From: Polyangiaceae bacterium
GTDB lineage: Bacteria > Myxococcota_A > Polyangia > Polyangiales > Polyangiaceae
Direction: 5' to 3'
DNA length: 64,000 nt
NCBI GenBank assembly: GCA_013361525.1
Contig: JABFXY010000085.1
Span: 1 to 64,000, forward strand
In this document: positions 42,617 to 54,403 of the stretch, piece by piece
How the letters are laid out: each line of letters opens with the position of its first letter
How positions within the stretch are numbered: position 1 is the first letter of the stretch
Translations under genes and position numbers: made by a program
Notes under the pieces: generated by a model
What the model saw: only the letters and a program-made list of their open reading frames with translations
Told to the model about the DNA's origin: nothing
Database searches by the model: none

Positions 42617-43948
42617 TCAGCGCGCCCGCAACAAGAACAGGTGCCCGTGAACCGGGACGTCACGCTCGAGGCGCAGCACACGCTCGTCGCAGGAAACGAC
42701 GTCGAGCCCCGCGCTCGCCGCGGTCGCTTCGACATAGGCGCGCCCGTGCGAGAAGCGGCCCGTGCGATCGAGGTGAAACCCCTCGACCTGCCCTGCTTCC
42801 GTCGAGAACACGAACAGCGCCCCCGAGGCCGCGCGTCTTGCGACGAGCTGGAACGTCTCGAGCAAATCACCGAGGTAATTGAGGACGTCCGACGCCACGA
42901 ACAGATCGAAGCTGTCGGTGCGTCCTTGCAAAAAGCCGATGAGGTCGTCGGCGTGGAGCTCGTCGTAACCACCCGCCGCCCGAGCCTTTTCCAGCATGTT
43001 GGGTGACAGGTCGACACCGATCAGTACGTCGCAGAATGGCCGCAGCGCGCGACCCGCGAGGCCGGTTCCGCAGCCGAGATCGAGCGCACGCGAGACGCGC
43101 CGTCCCTCGCCGAGGTGATGCTTCACCACCTCCGCGATCGCCGCGGGGGTGTCGTAGCGGAGGTCTTCGAGCAATACCTTCTCGAAGCGCGCGGCGTAGT
43201 CGTCGAAGAACCTCGCGACATACGAAGCATCGGCACGATCACGACTCTCCCCCGTGAGCGCGGCGAGCATGTGCCGCGCCTCCGCGTCGTCAGGATCCTC
43301 CTCGAGGAGCGCTTTGTACGCGCCGGCGGCATCCTCGAAGCGCCCGAGCTTTTGGTAGGCGTTGCCGAGGTTCGCGAGCGCGCGCGTGTAACCTGGACGC
43401 AGCTCGAGCGCGTGGTGATACGCCGCCACCGCGTCGGCGATGCGATCGGTCGCGACGAGCACGTTGCCGAGATTGAATGCGGCTTCGGGAAGGGCGGCGT
43501 CGCCTTCCGAAGCAACGCGGTAGTACCGCTCCGCCTCGGCCGCGTCGCCGCGCTGCTCGAAGGCGATACCGAGGTTGTACGCGGCCGCCGTCAACGTCGG
43601 GTCGAGCTTCAGCGCGCGCTCGAGCGCCGCGATGCAACCGTCGGTGTCACCCGACTCGCCCAGGGCGCGACCGAGGTTCGCGTGGTAGAGCGCGACGTTC
43701 GGCGAGATCGCGATGGCTTCACGGATGCGGCTCACGGCGATGTCGAGATCCCCGCGCTGGCGGGCGACGACGCCCGTCAGATGTAGCGCGTCCGGATGTC
43801 GCGGCTGCTTCGCCAGCACGCGCTGGTAGTTGCGCGCGGCCTCCTCGAGATCGCCGCGTTGATGCGCGGCCATGCCATCGGCGAGCAGCGTCGAGACGTT
43901 TCCGAAGGTGAACTTGGGGGCCGTTTTGCGGCTCGCGTTCTTGGCCAT
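42617..43948 (-). CDS. TPR protein with C-terminal methyltransferase
   Basis: 443 residues from the ATG at 43946-43948. Residues 20-240 hold six or so tetratricopeptide repeats (NYQRVLAKQPRHPDALHLTG, then AAYNLGIAFEQRGDAAEAER). Residues 265-430 are a SAM-dependent methyltransferase with motif I ALDLGCGTGLAG and DVLIGVDLSPNMLEKARAAG. The TPR part probably binds the protein that is methylated, as in CheR-TPR-like fusions. It stops 18 bases after the convergent kinase gene; no functional link is shown. Confidence 0.88.
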   Translation of the reverse strand: MAKNASRKTAPKFTFGNVSTLLADGMAAHQRGDLEEAARNYQRVLAKQPRHPDALHLTGVVARQRGDLDIAVSRIREAIAISPNVALYHANLGRALGESGDTDGCIAALERALKLDPTLTAAAYNLGIAFEQRGDAAEAERYYRVASEGDAALPEAAFNLGNVLVATDRIADAVAAYHHALELRPGYTRALANLGNAYQKLGRFEDAAGAYKALLEEDPDDAEARHMLAALTGESRDRADASYVARFFDDYAARFEKVLLEDLRYDTPAAIAEVVKHHLGEGRRVSRALDLGCGTGLAGRALRPFCDVLIGVDLSPNMLEKARAAGGYDELHADDLIGFLQGRTDSFDLFVASDVLNYLGDLLETFQLVARRAASGALFVFSTEAGQVEGFHLDRTGRFSHGRAYVEATAASAGLDVVSCDERVLRLERDVPVHGHLFLLRAR

Positions 43949-44013
43949 GAGGTCTCGAGCGCCGGTGTTTCCGGCCTCGCGCTCGGCAAGCGTCGAGCGC
44001 GGCGCGACGAGTG

Positions 44014-45192
44014 TCAACCTCGCGGGTCTCGTTTGACCTCCGTCGGCCTCGGTCCGAATTCCATCGGGTCGACCAGCTTCTGCCTCTTCCTCGGCTTCGC
44101 GGGGAGCGTGTCGACGGGCGGCGGGGCGTCGTTCGGGATGAAGGTCTGCACCGAGGTGCGCACGACGATCTGCTTTTCGCCGACCAAGTCCGCGGTGTCG
44201 CCGAGAAAACACGTGCCTGTCGGCAAGTCCCCGTAAGGCGATCCACCGAGCCAAAAGAACCCGACCATCGCTTCGTTCGTCGCGGTCGGCATCTTGGGGC
44301 ACTCGCCGACGATGACGCGCTTGTCGCTGCCCGACGGAAAGATGTGGAGGAGGACGGCGTTTGCGACCACCCGACCGCCGGCTTCTTTCAAGTCCGTGCC
44401 GATGTCGAGCTTCGCCGGCAGGCCCGCTCGCGTGTCCTCGAGGAATTGCTTCCACACGACCTCGTCGCCGCCGGACGTCGCGCCTAGCCGGACGCCGAGG
44501 ACATTGCCGGATCGATCGACGTCGACCTCGACCGCGAACCGCGTCCCGTTCGGCAGACCCGTCGCCCGACCCGCCGTCTGCACCGCGCTCGCGACGGCCG
44601 TTTGCTCGCGATTTCCGAGGCCGAGCGCGCGATCGCGGTGACGCACGCCGGACCGTACCGCTTCGTTGGTGTCGCGCGCCGTGATCGGCTCGCGTCGGGG
44701 TGTTTTCGTCGGCGCGGCAGGCGCAGGCGCGAGCGCAAACGGCAAGCGCGCGGCCTCAGTCGCGCGAGCGAGCCAATCGTCGTTCGACGGCTCGCTCCAA
44801 TCGTCGTCGCCGTTCGAGCCGTTCGGCGCATCGCCGCCGTCGCCGTTCGATCCCGCGGCCTCGCCGTCAGAGGCGCCATCGCGCGCGCCCGATCGGCGGC
44901 TCGACACCCCCGACGCGCGGCGCGCGGTCATCGCGATTGCTTCCTGCGGCCCAGCTCGGTCTGAATCGTCGTGTTCTCGAATGTCGCTCGAGCGCGTGCC
45001 GTCGGACGCGACAGGTACGTTGGACCGCGACTCGATCGATGCCACGACCTCCATCTCACCGGCGGGCGGAAGCTCCTTCGGCGGGGGCGGATGCGCGATG
45101 GGTGCGCGAGGCGGCTCGCTGCTCGCCAGCGCGAACAGCGCGGCATGCACGCCCGCAGCAACGAGCCATGCGCGGAGCTCCCGACCCGACAC
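44014..45192 (-). CDS. TonB-like/energy-transducer-type protein
   Basis: 392 residues, GTG start. One N-terminal membrane segment (residues 7-25: AWLVAAGVHAALFALASS) is followed by a Pro-rich and low-complexity region (30-155), then a domain (about 185-300) with FAVEVDVDRSGNVLGVRLGA, typical of TonB C-terminal or AgmX/PglI-like domains that bind outer-membrane partners. A further C-terminal region (300-392) has Cys residues (VGECPKMPTATNE, then TGTCFLGDTADL). Likely spans the periplasm. No ExbB/ExbD genes are adjacent. Confidence 0.72.
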   Translation of the reverse strand: MSGRELRAWLVAAGVHAALFALASSEPPRAPIAHPPPPKELPPAGEMEVVASIESRSNVPVASDGTRSSDIREHDDSDRAGPQEAIAMTARRASGVSSRRSGARDGASDGEAAGSNGDGGDAPNGSNGDDDWSEPSNDDWLARATEAARLPFALAPAPAAPTKTPRREPITARDTNEAVRSGVRHRDRALGLGNREQTAVASAVQTAGRATGLPNGTRFAVEVDVDRSGNVLGVRLGATSGGDEVVWKQFLEDTRAGLPAKLDIGTDLKEAGGRVVANAVLLHIFPSGSDKRVIVGECPKMPTATNEAMVGFFWLGGSPYGDLPTGTCFLGDTADLVGEKQIVVRTSVQTFIPNDAPPPVDTLPAKPRKRQKLVDPMEFGPRPTEVKRDPRG

Positions 45193-45264
45193 GATAGGGA
45201 GTTAACACGCGACCCCCGACGGCGAGATGGCGGAAACCTGCTGGTAAGGATCGCTAAGGTCCAA

Positions 45265-46032
45265 TCACGCCGCGCTCCGGATCGAGCCGCGAATTGCCGG
45301 TGCGGCGTGGGGGCGCGTTTGGAATGCGAGGCTGCGCAGGACGACGATATGACCCGCGAGCGCGAACGGGACGAGCACCGCCGGCAGCCACACGAATGGC
45401 ACGTAGGTGATCCACGTATTGACCGAGCCGTCACCGAATGCCCGGACGAATGGGGCGGTCGCAACGGCGATACCAGCGATGATCGTGAGCATCGCGAGGC
45501 CATACACGTTCCACGCGATGACGAGCTCTTTCGGCGCTCGGCCCATCGCCACGAGCGGTGCGAGGACGATCGCCGTCGTGCCCGTGACGATGTCGAAGTT
45601 CAACCCGGAGAACGACAGCTGAACCGGCATCACCCCGGCGTTGGCCGCTTCGTGCATGACGAGCTCGAGCGGGAGGCGAAAGGCTTGGACACCGATCAAC
45701 ACCGCGAGCGGGATGTTGCGTGCGAGCGACCCGCCGACCCGCGACAGACCGAGCGCAATCGCCGACCCGAGGATCACGACCAGCATCGGGGCCATCGGCG
45801 GCGGCACGACGTCGACCCGCCGGAGCACGCCGCTCGCCGCCGCGACACCGAAGGCAGCCGCCCATGCGGTGGCGCCGATTGCTGCGAAGATGGTTCGACG
45901 TCGAACGATCCCCGCGCTCGCTCCTTCGACTTGTGCCGCTCTGCGGATGCCGATCACGAACGTGATCAACGCCGCGATCGAGAGCCCCAAGATGCCGAAG
46001 ACGACCGCGACCGGCGCATCGTGCGGGTACAT
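45265..46032 (-). CDS. Polytopic integral membrane protein
   Basis: 255 residues from the ATG at 46030-46032; the longer frame to 46311 is not hydrophobic and overlaps the next gene. About seven membrane segments (for example AVVFGILGLSIAALITFVIG, then AVLIGVQAFRLPLELVMHEA, VPFVWLPAVLVPFALAGHIV). No known family motif. Expected inner-membrane location; function unknown. The next gene upstream (46173) is on the same strand, 140 bases away. Confidence 0.78.
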   Translation of the reverse strand: MYPHDAPVAVVFGILGLSIAALITFVIGIRRAAQVEGASAGIVRRRTIFAAIGATAWAAAFGVAAASGVLRRVDVVPPPMAPMLVVILGSAIALGLSRVGGSLARNIPLAVLIGVQAFRLPLELVMHEAANAGVMPVQLSFSGLNFDIVTGTTAIVLAPLVAMGRAPKELVIAWNVYGLAMLTIIAGIAVATAPFVRAFGDGSVNTWITYVPFVWLPAVLVPFALAGHIVVLRSLAFQTRPHAAPAIRGSIRSAA

Positions 46033-46172
46033 GCATGAAGTTCTGGGGCCGAAACCGGGCTCGCACCAGATGGGCAACTCGCCGCGGTACGCGGCACATT
46101 GGGCCCCACCATTCGGGCGACGCGCGCCGCCCTCGGCGTGTTCGGCCGAAGGGGCGGCGCCGTCGGTCGATT

Positions 46173-46601
46173 CTACACGCGCGCGCGGTTTCCGTTGCCC
46201 TTCGGGGGCTGTGTGTCTTTCGACGAGCTCGTCATATGGCGGCAGGCATTGCGGACCTCGCCTTTGAATTTCTCGAAGTCGTACTGCGTCCCGCCCAGGA
46301 AGTTGCTCCACATCGCGGTGTTACCGACGAGGAGCGCCGTCTCGGTGATCTCCTTCTGAGAGGCGCCTAGCGCCTTCGCGACCTCGGTATGGAAGTCCGT
46401 GCAGTACTTGCACTTCGCATACGTCGAGACCGCGAGCATGATGAGCTGCTGGTACTTCGCGGGAATGACGCCTTCGTCGAGCTGCGTCTTGCGGAAGTTC
46501 TCCCAAAGCGCGCCGATGTGCTCGTCGGGCACGTTTTGCATAAAGCCGGGGACGAAGCCGAACATCTCCTGCATCTCGCGATTCGCGTCTTGGCGGTTCA
46601 T
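46173..46601 (-). CDS. Carboxymuconolactone decarboxylase/AhpD-like protein
   Basis: 142 residues from the ATG at 46599-46601, which has GGAGGGG ten bases upstream. The helical CMD fold has the redox site AKCKYCTDFHTEVAKALG (Cys64, Cys67, His71), as in AhpD-type peroxidase partners rather than in the decarboxylases. The C-terminal 15 residues are basic and disordered. Possibly reduces hydroperoxides with a thioredoxin-like partner. Divergent from aconitase, 269 bases apart. Confidence 0.9.
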   Translation of the reverse strand: MNRQDANREMQEMFGFVPGFMQNVPDEHIGALWENFRKTQLDEGVIPAKYQQLIMLAVSTYAKCKYCTDFHTEVAKALGASQKEITETALLVGNTAMWSNFLGGTQYDFEKFKGEVRNACRHMTSSSKDTQPPKGNGNRARV

Positions 46602-46870
46602 GGATTTTTCCCCTCCGTGGGTGATGCGTCGGGCCTCGGCCTGAGCAGCTACCGTGCCCGGAGCCCCGCACACCGGATCCGGGCCAAACGGTCCCACCCG
46701 CTCGCTATTCGTCCAGGTCGGGCGCGCCTCAGGGCCCGCTCGGGGTGAGGGCGCGAAGGCCACAGGCCGACCCACGCCGCCCCTCGTGCCGTTGCACGCG
46801 GGCCCGAGAATCCGGCTTTCCGGGAGGGGTCTCGACGCTTGCTCATCTTCGTCCTAGAGGAGCCCTCAAC

Positions 46871-49534
<2,664 letters not shown>

Positions 49535-49544
49535 GCTTTCGAGC

Positions 49545-50114
49545 GTGGTCAGCACCGCGCGCAAGCTCCACACCGTCGCCGATCTCGACGCGTTCGACCA
49601 AGACGAAGACCGCGTCGAGCTGATCGGCGGCGAGATCGTTCGTGAATCGACGAGTTTCGAGCACGGCGACGCACAACTGTCGATCGGTATCGAGATAAAG
49701 GGCCGGTTTCAGGGAAGCGGTCCGCCCGGCGGCGAAGGCTGGTGGTTCGGCAGCGAGGTCGACGTCGTCTACTCCGAGATCGACTGCTTCCGCCACGACG
49801 TGTCGGGTTGGCGCAAGTCCCGCGTGCCCGACAGACCCGCCGGCCGGCGCGTGCGCATTCGCCCCGACTGGGTTTGCGAGATCCTGTCGACGAATCGAAA
49901 CAAGGACCTTCGTGACAAGCGGCGAACGCTCCACCAGCACGGCGTCCCGCACTACTGGATCATGGATCTCGAAGAGCCGCTCCTTACGGTCCTTCGTCAC
50001 CACGCCGACGGGTACGTGATCATCGCGACGGTCGGCCCCGGAGAGCGGGCGCGGCTCGAGCCTTTCGATGCGGTGGAGCTCGAAGTGGCCGCGCTCTTCG
50101 GGGATCTCGGCTGA
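49545..50114 (+). CDS. Uma2 family protein (putative restriction-endonuclease-fold)
   Basis: 189 residues from the GTG at 49545. The opening (YKHTVADLDA-like: LHTVADLDAFDQDEDRVELIGGEIV) and later VRIRPDWVCEILSTNRNKD match Uma2/DUF820 proteins, a PD-(D/E)xK fold. The catalytic residues would be Asp in EVDVVYSE, the Glu in VCEIL and a downstream Lys (KDLRDKRR). Often single-copy and scattered, of unknown biological role. It starts right after aconitase, so it may be transcribed with it. Confidence 0.85.
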   Translation: MVSTARKLHTVADLDAFDQDEDRVELIGGEIVRESTSFEHGDAQLSIGIEIKGRFQGSGPPGGEGWWFGSEVDVVYSEIDCFRHDVSGWRKSRVPDRPAGRRVRIRPDWVCEILSTNRNKDLRDKRRTLHQHGVPHYWIMDLEEPLLTVLRHHADGYVIIATVGPGERARLEPFDAVELEVAALFGDLG

Positions 50115-50187
50115 CCGGACGACCGGTCGGCGGCGAGCCCGAGCCGCAACGCGCTCAAATGCGTGCTAGACCGCCCGCCGGCCCCGC

Positions 50188-51807
50188 ATGATTCGCCTCG
50201 ACGCAGTTTCCAAGCAACACGGTAAACAGATCCTCTTCCTCGACGCTTCCATGAGCGTCTTCAAAGGCGAGAAGGTCGGCCTCGTCGGACCCAACGGCTC
50301 CGGCAAGTCGACCATCTTTCGCCTCGTCGTGAAGGAAGAGCAGCCGGACGGCGGCGCGGTCGCGATCGATCGCGGCATCACCATCGGCTACTTCAACCAA
50401 GACGTCGGCGAGATGGCGGGCCGAAGCGTCGTCGAAGAGACCATCTCCGGCGCGGGTGAGGTCGCGGAGGTCGGCAAGCGGGTGCACGAGCTCGAGCACG
50501 CGATGGGCGATCCCGATCGCGCCGACGAGCTCGAGAAGCTCATCGAAGAGTTCGGCGAGGCGCAGGCTCGTTTCGACGAGCTCGGCGGCTACGCCCTCGA
50601 GTCGAAGGCGCGCGAGATCCTCGCCGGTCTCGGCTTCCGCCAGGAGATCGTCGACGACGACGTCGGCAAGCTCTCCGGCGGTTGGAAGATGCGCGTCGCG
50701 CTCGCGCGCATCCTCTTGATGCGCCCCGACGTGCTCCTCCTCGACGAGCCGACGAACCATCTCGATATCGAGTCGATCATCTGGCTGGAGCGCTTCCTCA
50801 AAGACTTCACCGGCGCGCTCGTCATGACCTCGCACGATCGCGAGTTCTTGAACCGGCTCGTGACCAAGATCGTCGAGATCGACGGCGGCGAGCTGACGAC
50901 GTTCTCGGGCAACTACGATTTCTACGAGAAGCAGCGCGCGATCTTCGCGCAACAGCACGAGGCGCAGTTCGCCCGCCAGCAGGCGATGCTCGCGAAGGAA
51001 GAGGCGTTCATCGCGCGCTTCAAGGCCCGGGCGAGCCATGCGGCCCAGGTGCAGTCGCGCGTGAAGAAGCTCGAGAAGATCGAGAAGGTCGAGCCGCCGC
51101 GGCGCCGCAAGGTCGTCGAGTTCGACTTCAAACAGCCGCCGCGGTCCGGTGAGGACGTCGCGAAGCTGGACGCAGTGAAGAAGGGCTACGGCGCCCGCGT
51201 GATCTACGACAGCCTCGATCTGCTCATCCGCCGCCGCGAGCGCTGGTGCGTGATGGGCGTGAACGGCGCAGGAAAATCCACGCTTCTCAAGCTCATCGCG
51301 GGCGCGACCGAGCCGACGCTCGGCAACGTGACCATCGGGGCCAGCGTGAAGATGGGCTACTTCGCGCAGCACGCGATGGAGCTCCTCGATCCGAAGAAGA
51401 CGGTCTTCGAGACCCTCCAAGCTGCGTACCCATTCGCGACCCAGGGCTCCCTCCGCACGCTCGCAGGTGTGTTCGGCTTCTCCGGCGACGACGTCGAGAA
51501 GAGCTGCCGCGTCCTGTCCGGTGGTGAGAAGGCGCGCGTCGTCCTCGCGGTGATGCTCTACGACCCGCCGAACTTCCTCGTCCTCGACGAGCCGACGAAC
51601 CATCTCGACATGGACACGAAAGAGACGCTCCTCAAGGCGCTCGAGGGCTTCGAGGGCACGATGTTGTTCGTGTCGCACGACAGGCAGTTCCTCTCCGCCC
51701 TTTCGAACCGCACCCTCGAGGTGACGCCCGACGGCGTTCGCTCGTATGGCGGCGGCTACAAAGAGTACGTCGCGGCGACGGGCCACGAGGCTCCCGGCGT
51801 GAGCTGA
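50188..51807 (+). CDS. ABC-F family ATPase
   Basis: 539 residues with two ABC domains and no membrane parts. First: Walker A LVGPNGSGKST, signature LSGGWKMRVALARIL, Walker B LLLDEPTNHLD. A linker with many Lys/Glu and the ribosomal-tip helical region (250-320: FIARFKARASHAAQVQSRVKKLEKIE) follows. Second: Walker A GVNGAGKST, signature LSGGEKARVVLAVML, LVLDEPTNHLD. The EQ-like Asp-Glu and the linker make it an ABC-F translation factor (EttA/Uup/YbiT type). No resistance-type tip is evident. Downstream gene overlaps in leader by only two bases. Confidence 0.94.
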   Translation: MIRLDAVSKQHGKQILFLDASMSVFKGEKVGLVGPNGSGKSTIFRLVVKEEQPDGGAVAIDRGITIGYFNQDVGEMAGRSVVEETISGAGEVAEVGKRVHELEHAMGDPDRADELEKLIEEFGEAQARFDELGGYALESKAREILAGLGFRQEIVDDDVGKLSGGWKMRVALARILLMRPDVLLLDEPTNHLDIESIIWLERFLKDFTGALVMTSHDREFLNRLVTKIVEIDGGELTTFSGNYDFYEKQRAIFAQQHEAQFARQQAMLAKEEAFIARFKARASHAAQVQSRVKKLEKIEKVEPPRRRKVVEFDFKQPPRSGEDVAKLDAVKKGYGARVIYDSLDLLIRRRERWCVMGVNGAGKSTLLKLIAGATEPTLGNVTIGASVKMGYFAQHAMELLDPKKTVFETLQAAYPFATQGSLRTLAGVFGFSGDDVEKSCRVLSGGEKARVVLAVMLYDPPNFLVLDEPTNHLDMDTKETLLKALEGFEGTMLFVSHDRQFLSALSNRTLEVTPDGVRSYGGGYKEYVAATGHEAPGVS

Positions 51808-51809
51808 CC

Positions 51810-52091
51810 GTGGCCGGCCAGCTGCAGCGCGTCTCCGACGACGGACCCGTCCCGTGCGCGCTCTGCGGCGCGGAGGCGGCGGGTCCGTGTGCGCGCTGCC
51901 GAAAGCCGGTCTGTGGAGACTGCTGTGTCCTGACCGAAGGCGGTTCGAAGCTGTGGGCGATCTGCACGACGTGCGACGCCCGCGGTGGAAGGAGCCTCGC
52001 GCCCGGGTGGGCCATCGTGCTCAGTTGGATCGCGCTGCCGATCGTGGTGCTCGCGGTGGTGGTCGTCGCGCTCGCCTGGCGGTCGCGTTGA
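51810..52091 (+). CDS. Small zinc-finger membrane protein
   Basis: 93 residues, GTG start two bases after the ABC-F stop, so it is translationally coupled. Residues 12-50 have a Cys pattern CALCGAEAAGPCARCRKPVC, then CCVLTEG and CTTCD, a B-box or double zinc finger. Residues 67-88 are a hydrophobic segment (WAIVLSWIALPIVVLAVVVV) that should span the membrane with the zinc part cytoplasmic. Function unknown; coupling suggests a tie to the ABC-F product. Confidence 0.78.
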   Translation: MAGQLQRVSDDGPVPCALCGAEAAGPCARCRKPVCGDCCVLTEGGSKLWAICTTCDARGGRSLAPGWAIVLSWIALPIVVLAVVVVALAWRSR

Positions 52092-52124
52092 CGGCCGCGA
52101 CGCCGACGTCCACACTTTCGATCC

Positions 52125-52763
52125 ATGACGTTCCGCTTGGCGTACGCGGCGCTCGCCCTGCTTGCTCTTGCCGGCATCGCATGTGGGAGCGACATCAGCG
52201 ACGGCGAAGGCGGTCAGGGAGGCCAGGGCGGCGAGGGTGGTGAAGGCGGCGGCGGCCCGACGCCGACCGAATGCGACGCGCCCGACACCCCCGGGACGTT
52301 CGAAATCGGCACCGGCGAAGCTTGTTTCGAGCGCATTTCAGAAGGCGCGACGATCTCACAGATGAACGGACCGCAAGGTGGCTATCACCTGTGGCTCGCC
52401 GTCGGGTGCGCCGACTGCGGCGCGGAGATTCAGGTTCGGTACTCGCTCCTCGACCCCGAGACGATGATGCCGCTCGACGGGACCTACCCCGACAACATCG
52501 CTTACGCCGAGCTCTCGAGCGCCGGCGGTTGGCCGCAGCGAGCAGGCATTCAAATGTCGATGCCCGGTATCGAATGGGACATCGAGAACGATCCGCCGAT
52601 CGCCGAAGGCACCCCGTTCATCCTCGACGTAGAGGCGCTCGATCCGTCGAGCCTCGAGGTGCTCCACGAGGCGCAGCTGTCGCTGGTCATCGGCTCCATC
52701 CAGCCGTGGGACCCTTGCGATCTGCACCCCGAAGGCGAGTGCTGCACCGGTCTCTGCAACTGA
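52125..52763 (+). CDS. Secreted lipoprotein with Cys-rich ends
   Basis: 212 residues. Lipobox LALAGIAC, then a Gly/Glu-rich linker (22-45), then a beta domain (residues 55-190) with paired Cys (VGCADCGAEI) and a C-terminal DPCDLHPEGECCTGLC knot-like motif. Layout typical of Polyangia surface lipoproteins. No known function. Confidence 0.8.
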   Translation: MTFRLAYAALALLALAGIACGSDISDGEGGQGGQGGEGGEGGGGPTPTECDAPDTPGTFEIGTGEACFERISEGATISQMNGPQGGYHLWLAVGCADCGAEIQVRYSLLDPETMMPLDGTYPDNIAYAELSSAGGWPQRAGIQMSMPGIEWDIENDPPIAEGTPFILDVEALDPSSLEVLHEAQLSLVIGSIQPWDPCDLHPEGECCTGLCN

Positions 52764-52770
52764 GCGCGGA

Positions 52771-54390
52771 ATGGATATCGAGCTACCGCTTCTCCTGATC
52801 GCGGTTCTCTCTTCGATCCTGCTCGCGGTGCGCGCTCTGCGTGCGAAGCCTATCGCCGTCGACTGGGCGATTGTCTCGGCCGTCGTTCTCGCGGTCTCGG
52901 CGGTGGGGTTTTCGTACTTCGAGGCCTACGTCGGTGTCGTCAGCTTCGGCCTTTGGTTCCTCCTCGCCTGGGCGCCGGCGCTTCTCACCCGCGCGGCGCT
53001 TTATGCGAACTATCACCAATGGGGTGGGCTCGCCTCGACGCTCGCTTGGGGAACGTACGCGCTGCACCCGACGAGACCGTATTGGATCCAGGCATCGCGC
53101 CTTCGCGTGATCGGCCTCGAACAGGCGGGCAAACCTGCAGAGGCGATCGCCGTCCTCGACAAAATGATCGAGAAGGCGCCTCCCGCGAAGCGCCTCGAGA
53201 TGCTCTGGGAGCAGCTCATGCGCATGCGCCTCGCGGAAGATTGGGACGCGCTCGACGCGACGCTCGAGGCGATGCCGGAGGAGGCCCTCGCGCAACCCGG
53301 TGTCTTGCCGCTCATTCTCCGCTTCGACGTCGAGCTCGGCCGTCGGAGCCGCGGGTTCGGTCGCTATTTTCGCCACGCGCGACTCTTCGAGTCCGATGCC
53401 ATGGCATCGCTTCGAGATGCCATCAGCCTCGGCTTGTTTGCATTCGCGGGGAGGCGCGAGGATGTCGAGCTCCTGTTCGGCGGACAGCTCCGCTCGGCCG
53501 GCGCACACATGCGTGAGCTCTGGGGTGTGACCGCGGATTTCGTCGCCGGTGTGCCCGGCGCCGAGGCAAAGCTCCAAGCGCTCGCGGCCTCGAACGAACA
53601 CGCCGTTGCGCGCGCCGCTCGGATTCGACTCCTGTTCAAAGAGCGCCTCGTCAACGATCCGCTCCGCGTCGAGTGGGAGACGCGGCTCGATCACCTATCG
53701 CGCAGTTTGGAGCTCGAACGTCGCTATCGCTATGGCTCGAGCAGCGCGTCGATACCTGTCGTCACCTACGTCACCGGAGCGCTGCTCGTCGCCATCTTCG
53801 GCGTCGAAGTGCTGCTTGGCGGAAGTACGAACGAGGAAGTCCTCGCTCGCATGGGCGCGCACCACACGCCGTCGATCGTCCACGGCGAGGTCTATCGCCT
53901 CGTCGCGTTTCTCTTTTTGCATTACGGCGCCGCCCACCTGATCTTCAATCTGCTCGGCCTGCTCATTCTCGCGCCTTTCGTCGAGCGGGCCCTCGGCAGA
54001 GCTCGATTTACGATCCTGTATCTCTTGTCGGGCCTCGCAGGCGGCATCATCGCGCTCGTGCGCGATGTCATGACCAACAGCGAAAACATGCTCATCGGAG
54101 CATCGGGCTGCGTCATGGGCGTCGTCGGCGCCTCGTGCGCCGTGCTGCTCCGCGGCTATCGTCGTGACCGCACGTTGCTCGGAAAGCGACGTCTCATGAT
54201 TTTGGCGGTCGTCGTGTTGCTCCAGACTGCGCTGGATTTCTTCATCCCCAACATTAGCCAGATTGGCCACACCGCCGGTGTCGTCGTCGGCTTCTTGCTC
54301 GGTCTGGTGATTGCGCATCCGGGGCTCGATCGCCCGGTGCCGCCGCTGCCGATCCGCGCTGCGCCCGAGCCGATCGAGCGCATCGCCTAA
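52771..54390 (+). CDS. Rhomboid-family intramembrane serine protease with N-terminal extension
   Basis: 539 residues. The N-terminal region (1-75) has three membrane helices; residues 100-310 are soluble and helical with TPR-like features (AEAIAVLDKMIEKAPPAKR). The rhomboid domain (330-510) has HLIFNLLGLLI, the catalytic serine in LIGASGCVMGVVG (about residue 444) and the His in SQIGHTAGVVVGFLLG (about 499). It would cleave membrane-embedded substrates within the bilayer. It follows the lipoprotein gene by eight bases. Confidence 0.88.
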   Translation: MDIELPLLLIAVLSSILLAVRALRAKPIAVDWAIVSAVVLAVSAVGFSYFEAYVGVVSFGLWFLLAWAPALLTRAALYANYHQWGGLASTLAWGTYALHPTRPYWIQASRLRVIGLEQAGKPAEAIAVLDKMIEKAPPAKRLEMLWEQLMRMRLAEDWDALDATLEAMPEEALAQPGVLPLILRFDVELGRRSRGFGRYFRHARLFESDAMASLRDAISLGLFAFAGRREDVELLFGGQLRSAGAHMRELWGVTADFVAGVPGAEAKLQALAASNEHAVARAARIRLLFKERLVNDPLRVEWETRLDHLSRSLELERRYRYGSSSASIPVVTYVTGALLVAIFGVEVLLGGSTNEEVLARMGAHHTPSIVHGEVYRLVAFLFLHYGAAHLIFNLLGLLILAPFVERALGRARFTILYLLSGLAGGIIALVRDVMTNSENMLIGASGCVMGVVGASCAVLLRGYRRDRTLLGKRRLMILAVVVLLQTALDFFIPNISQIGHTAGVVVGFLLGLVIAHPGLDRPVPPLPIRAAPEPIERIA

Positions 54391-54403
54391 CCGCCGAGTG
54401 GCG

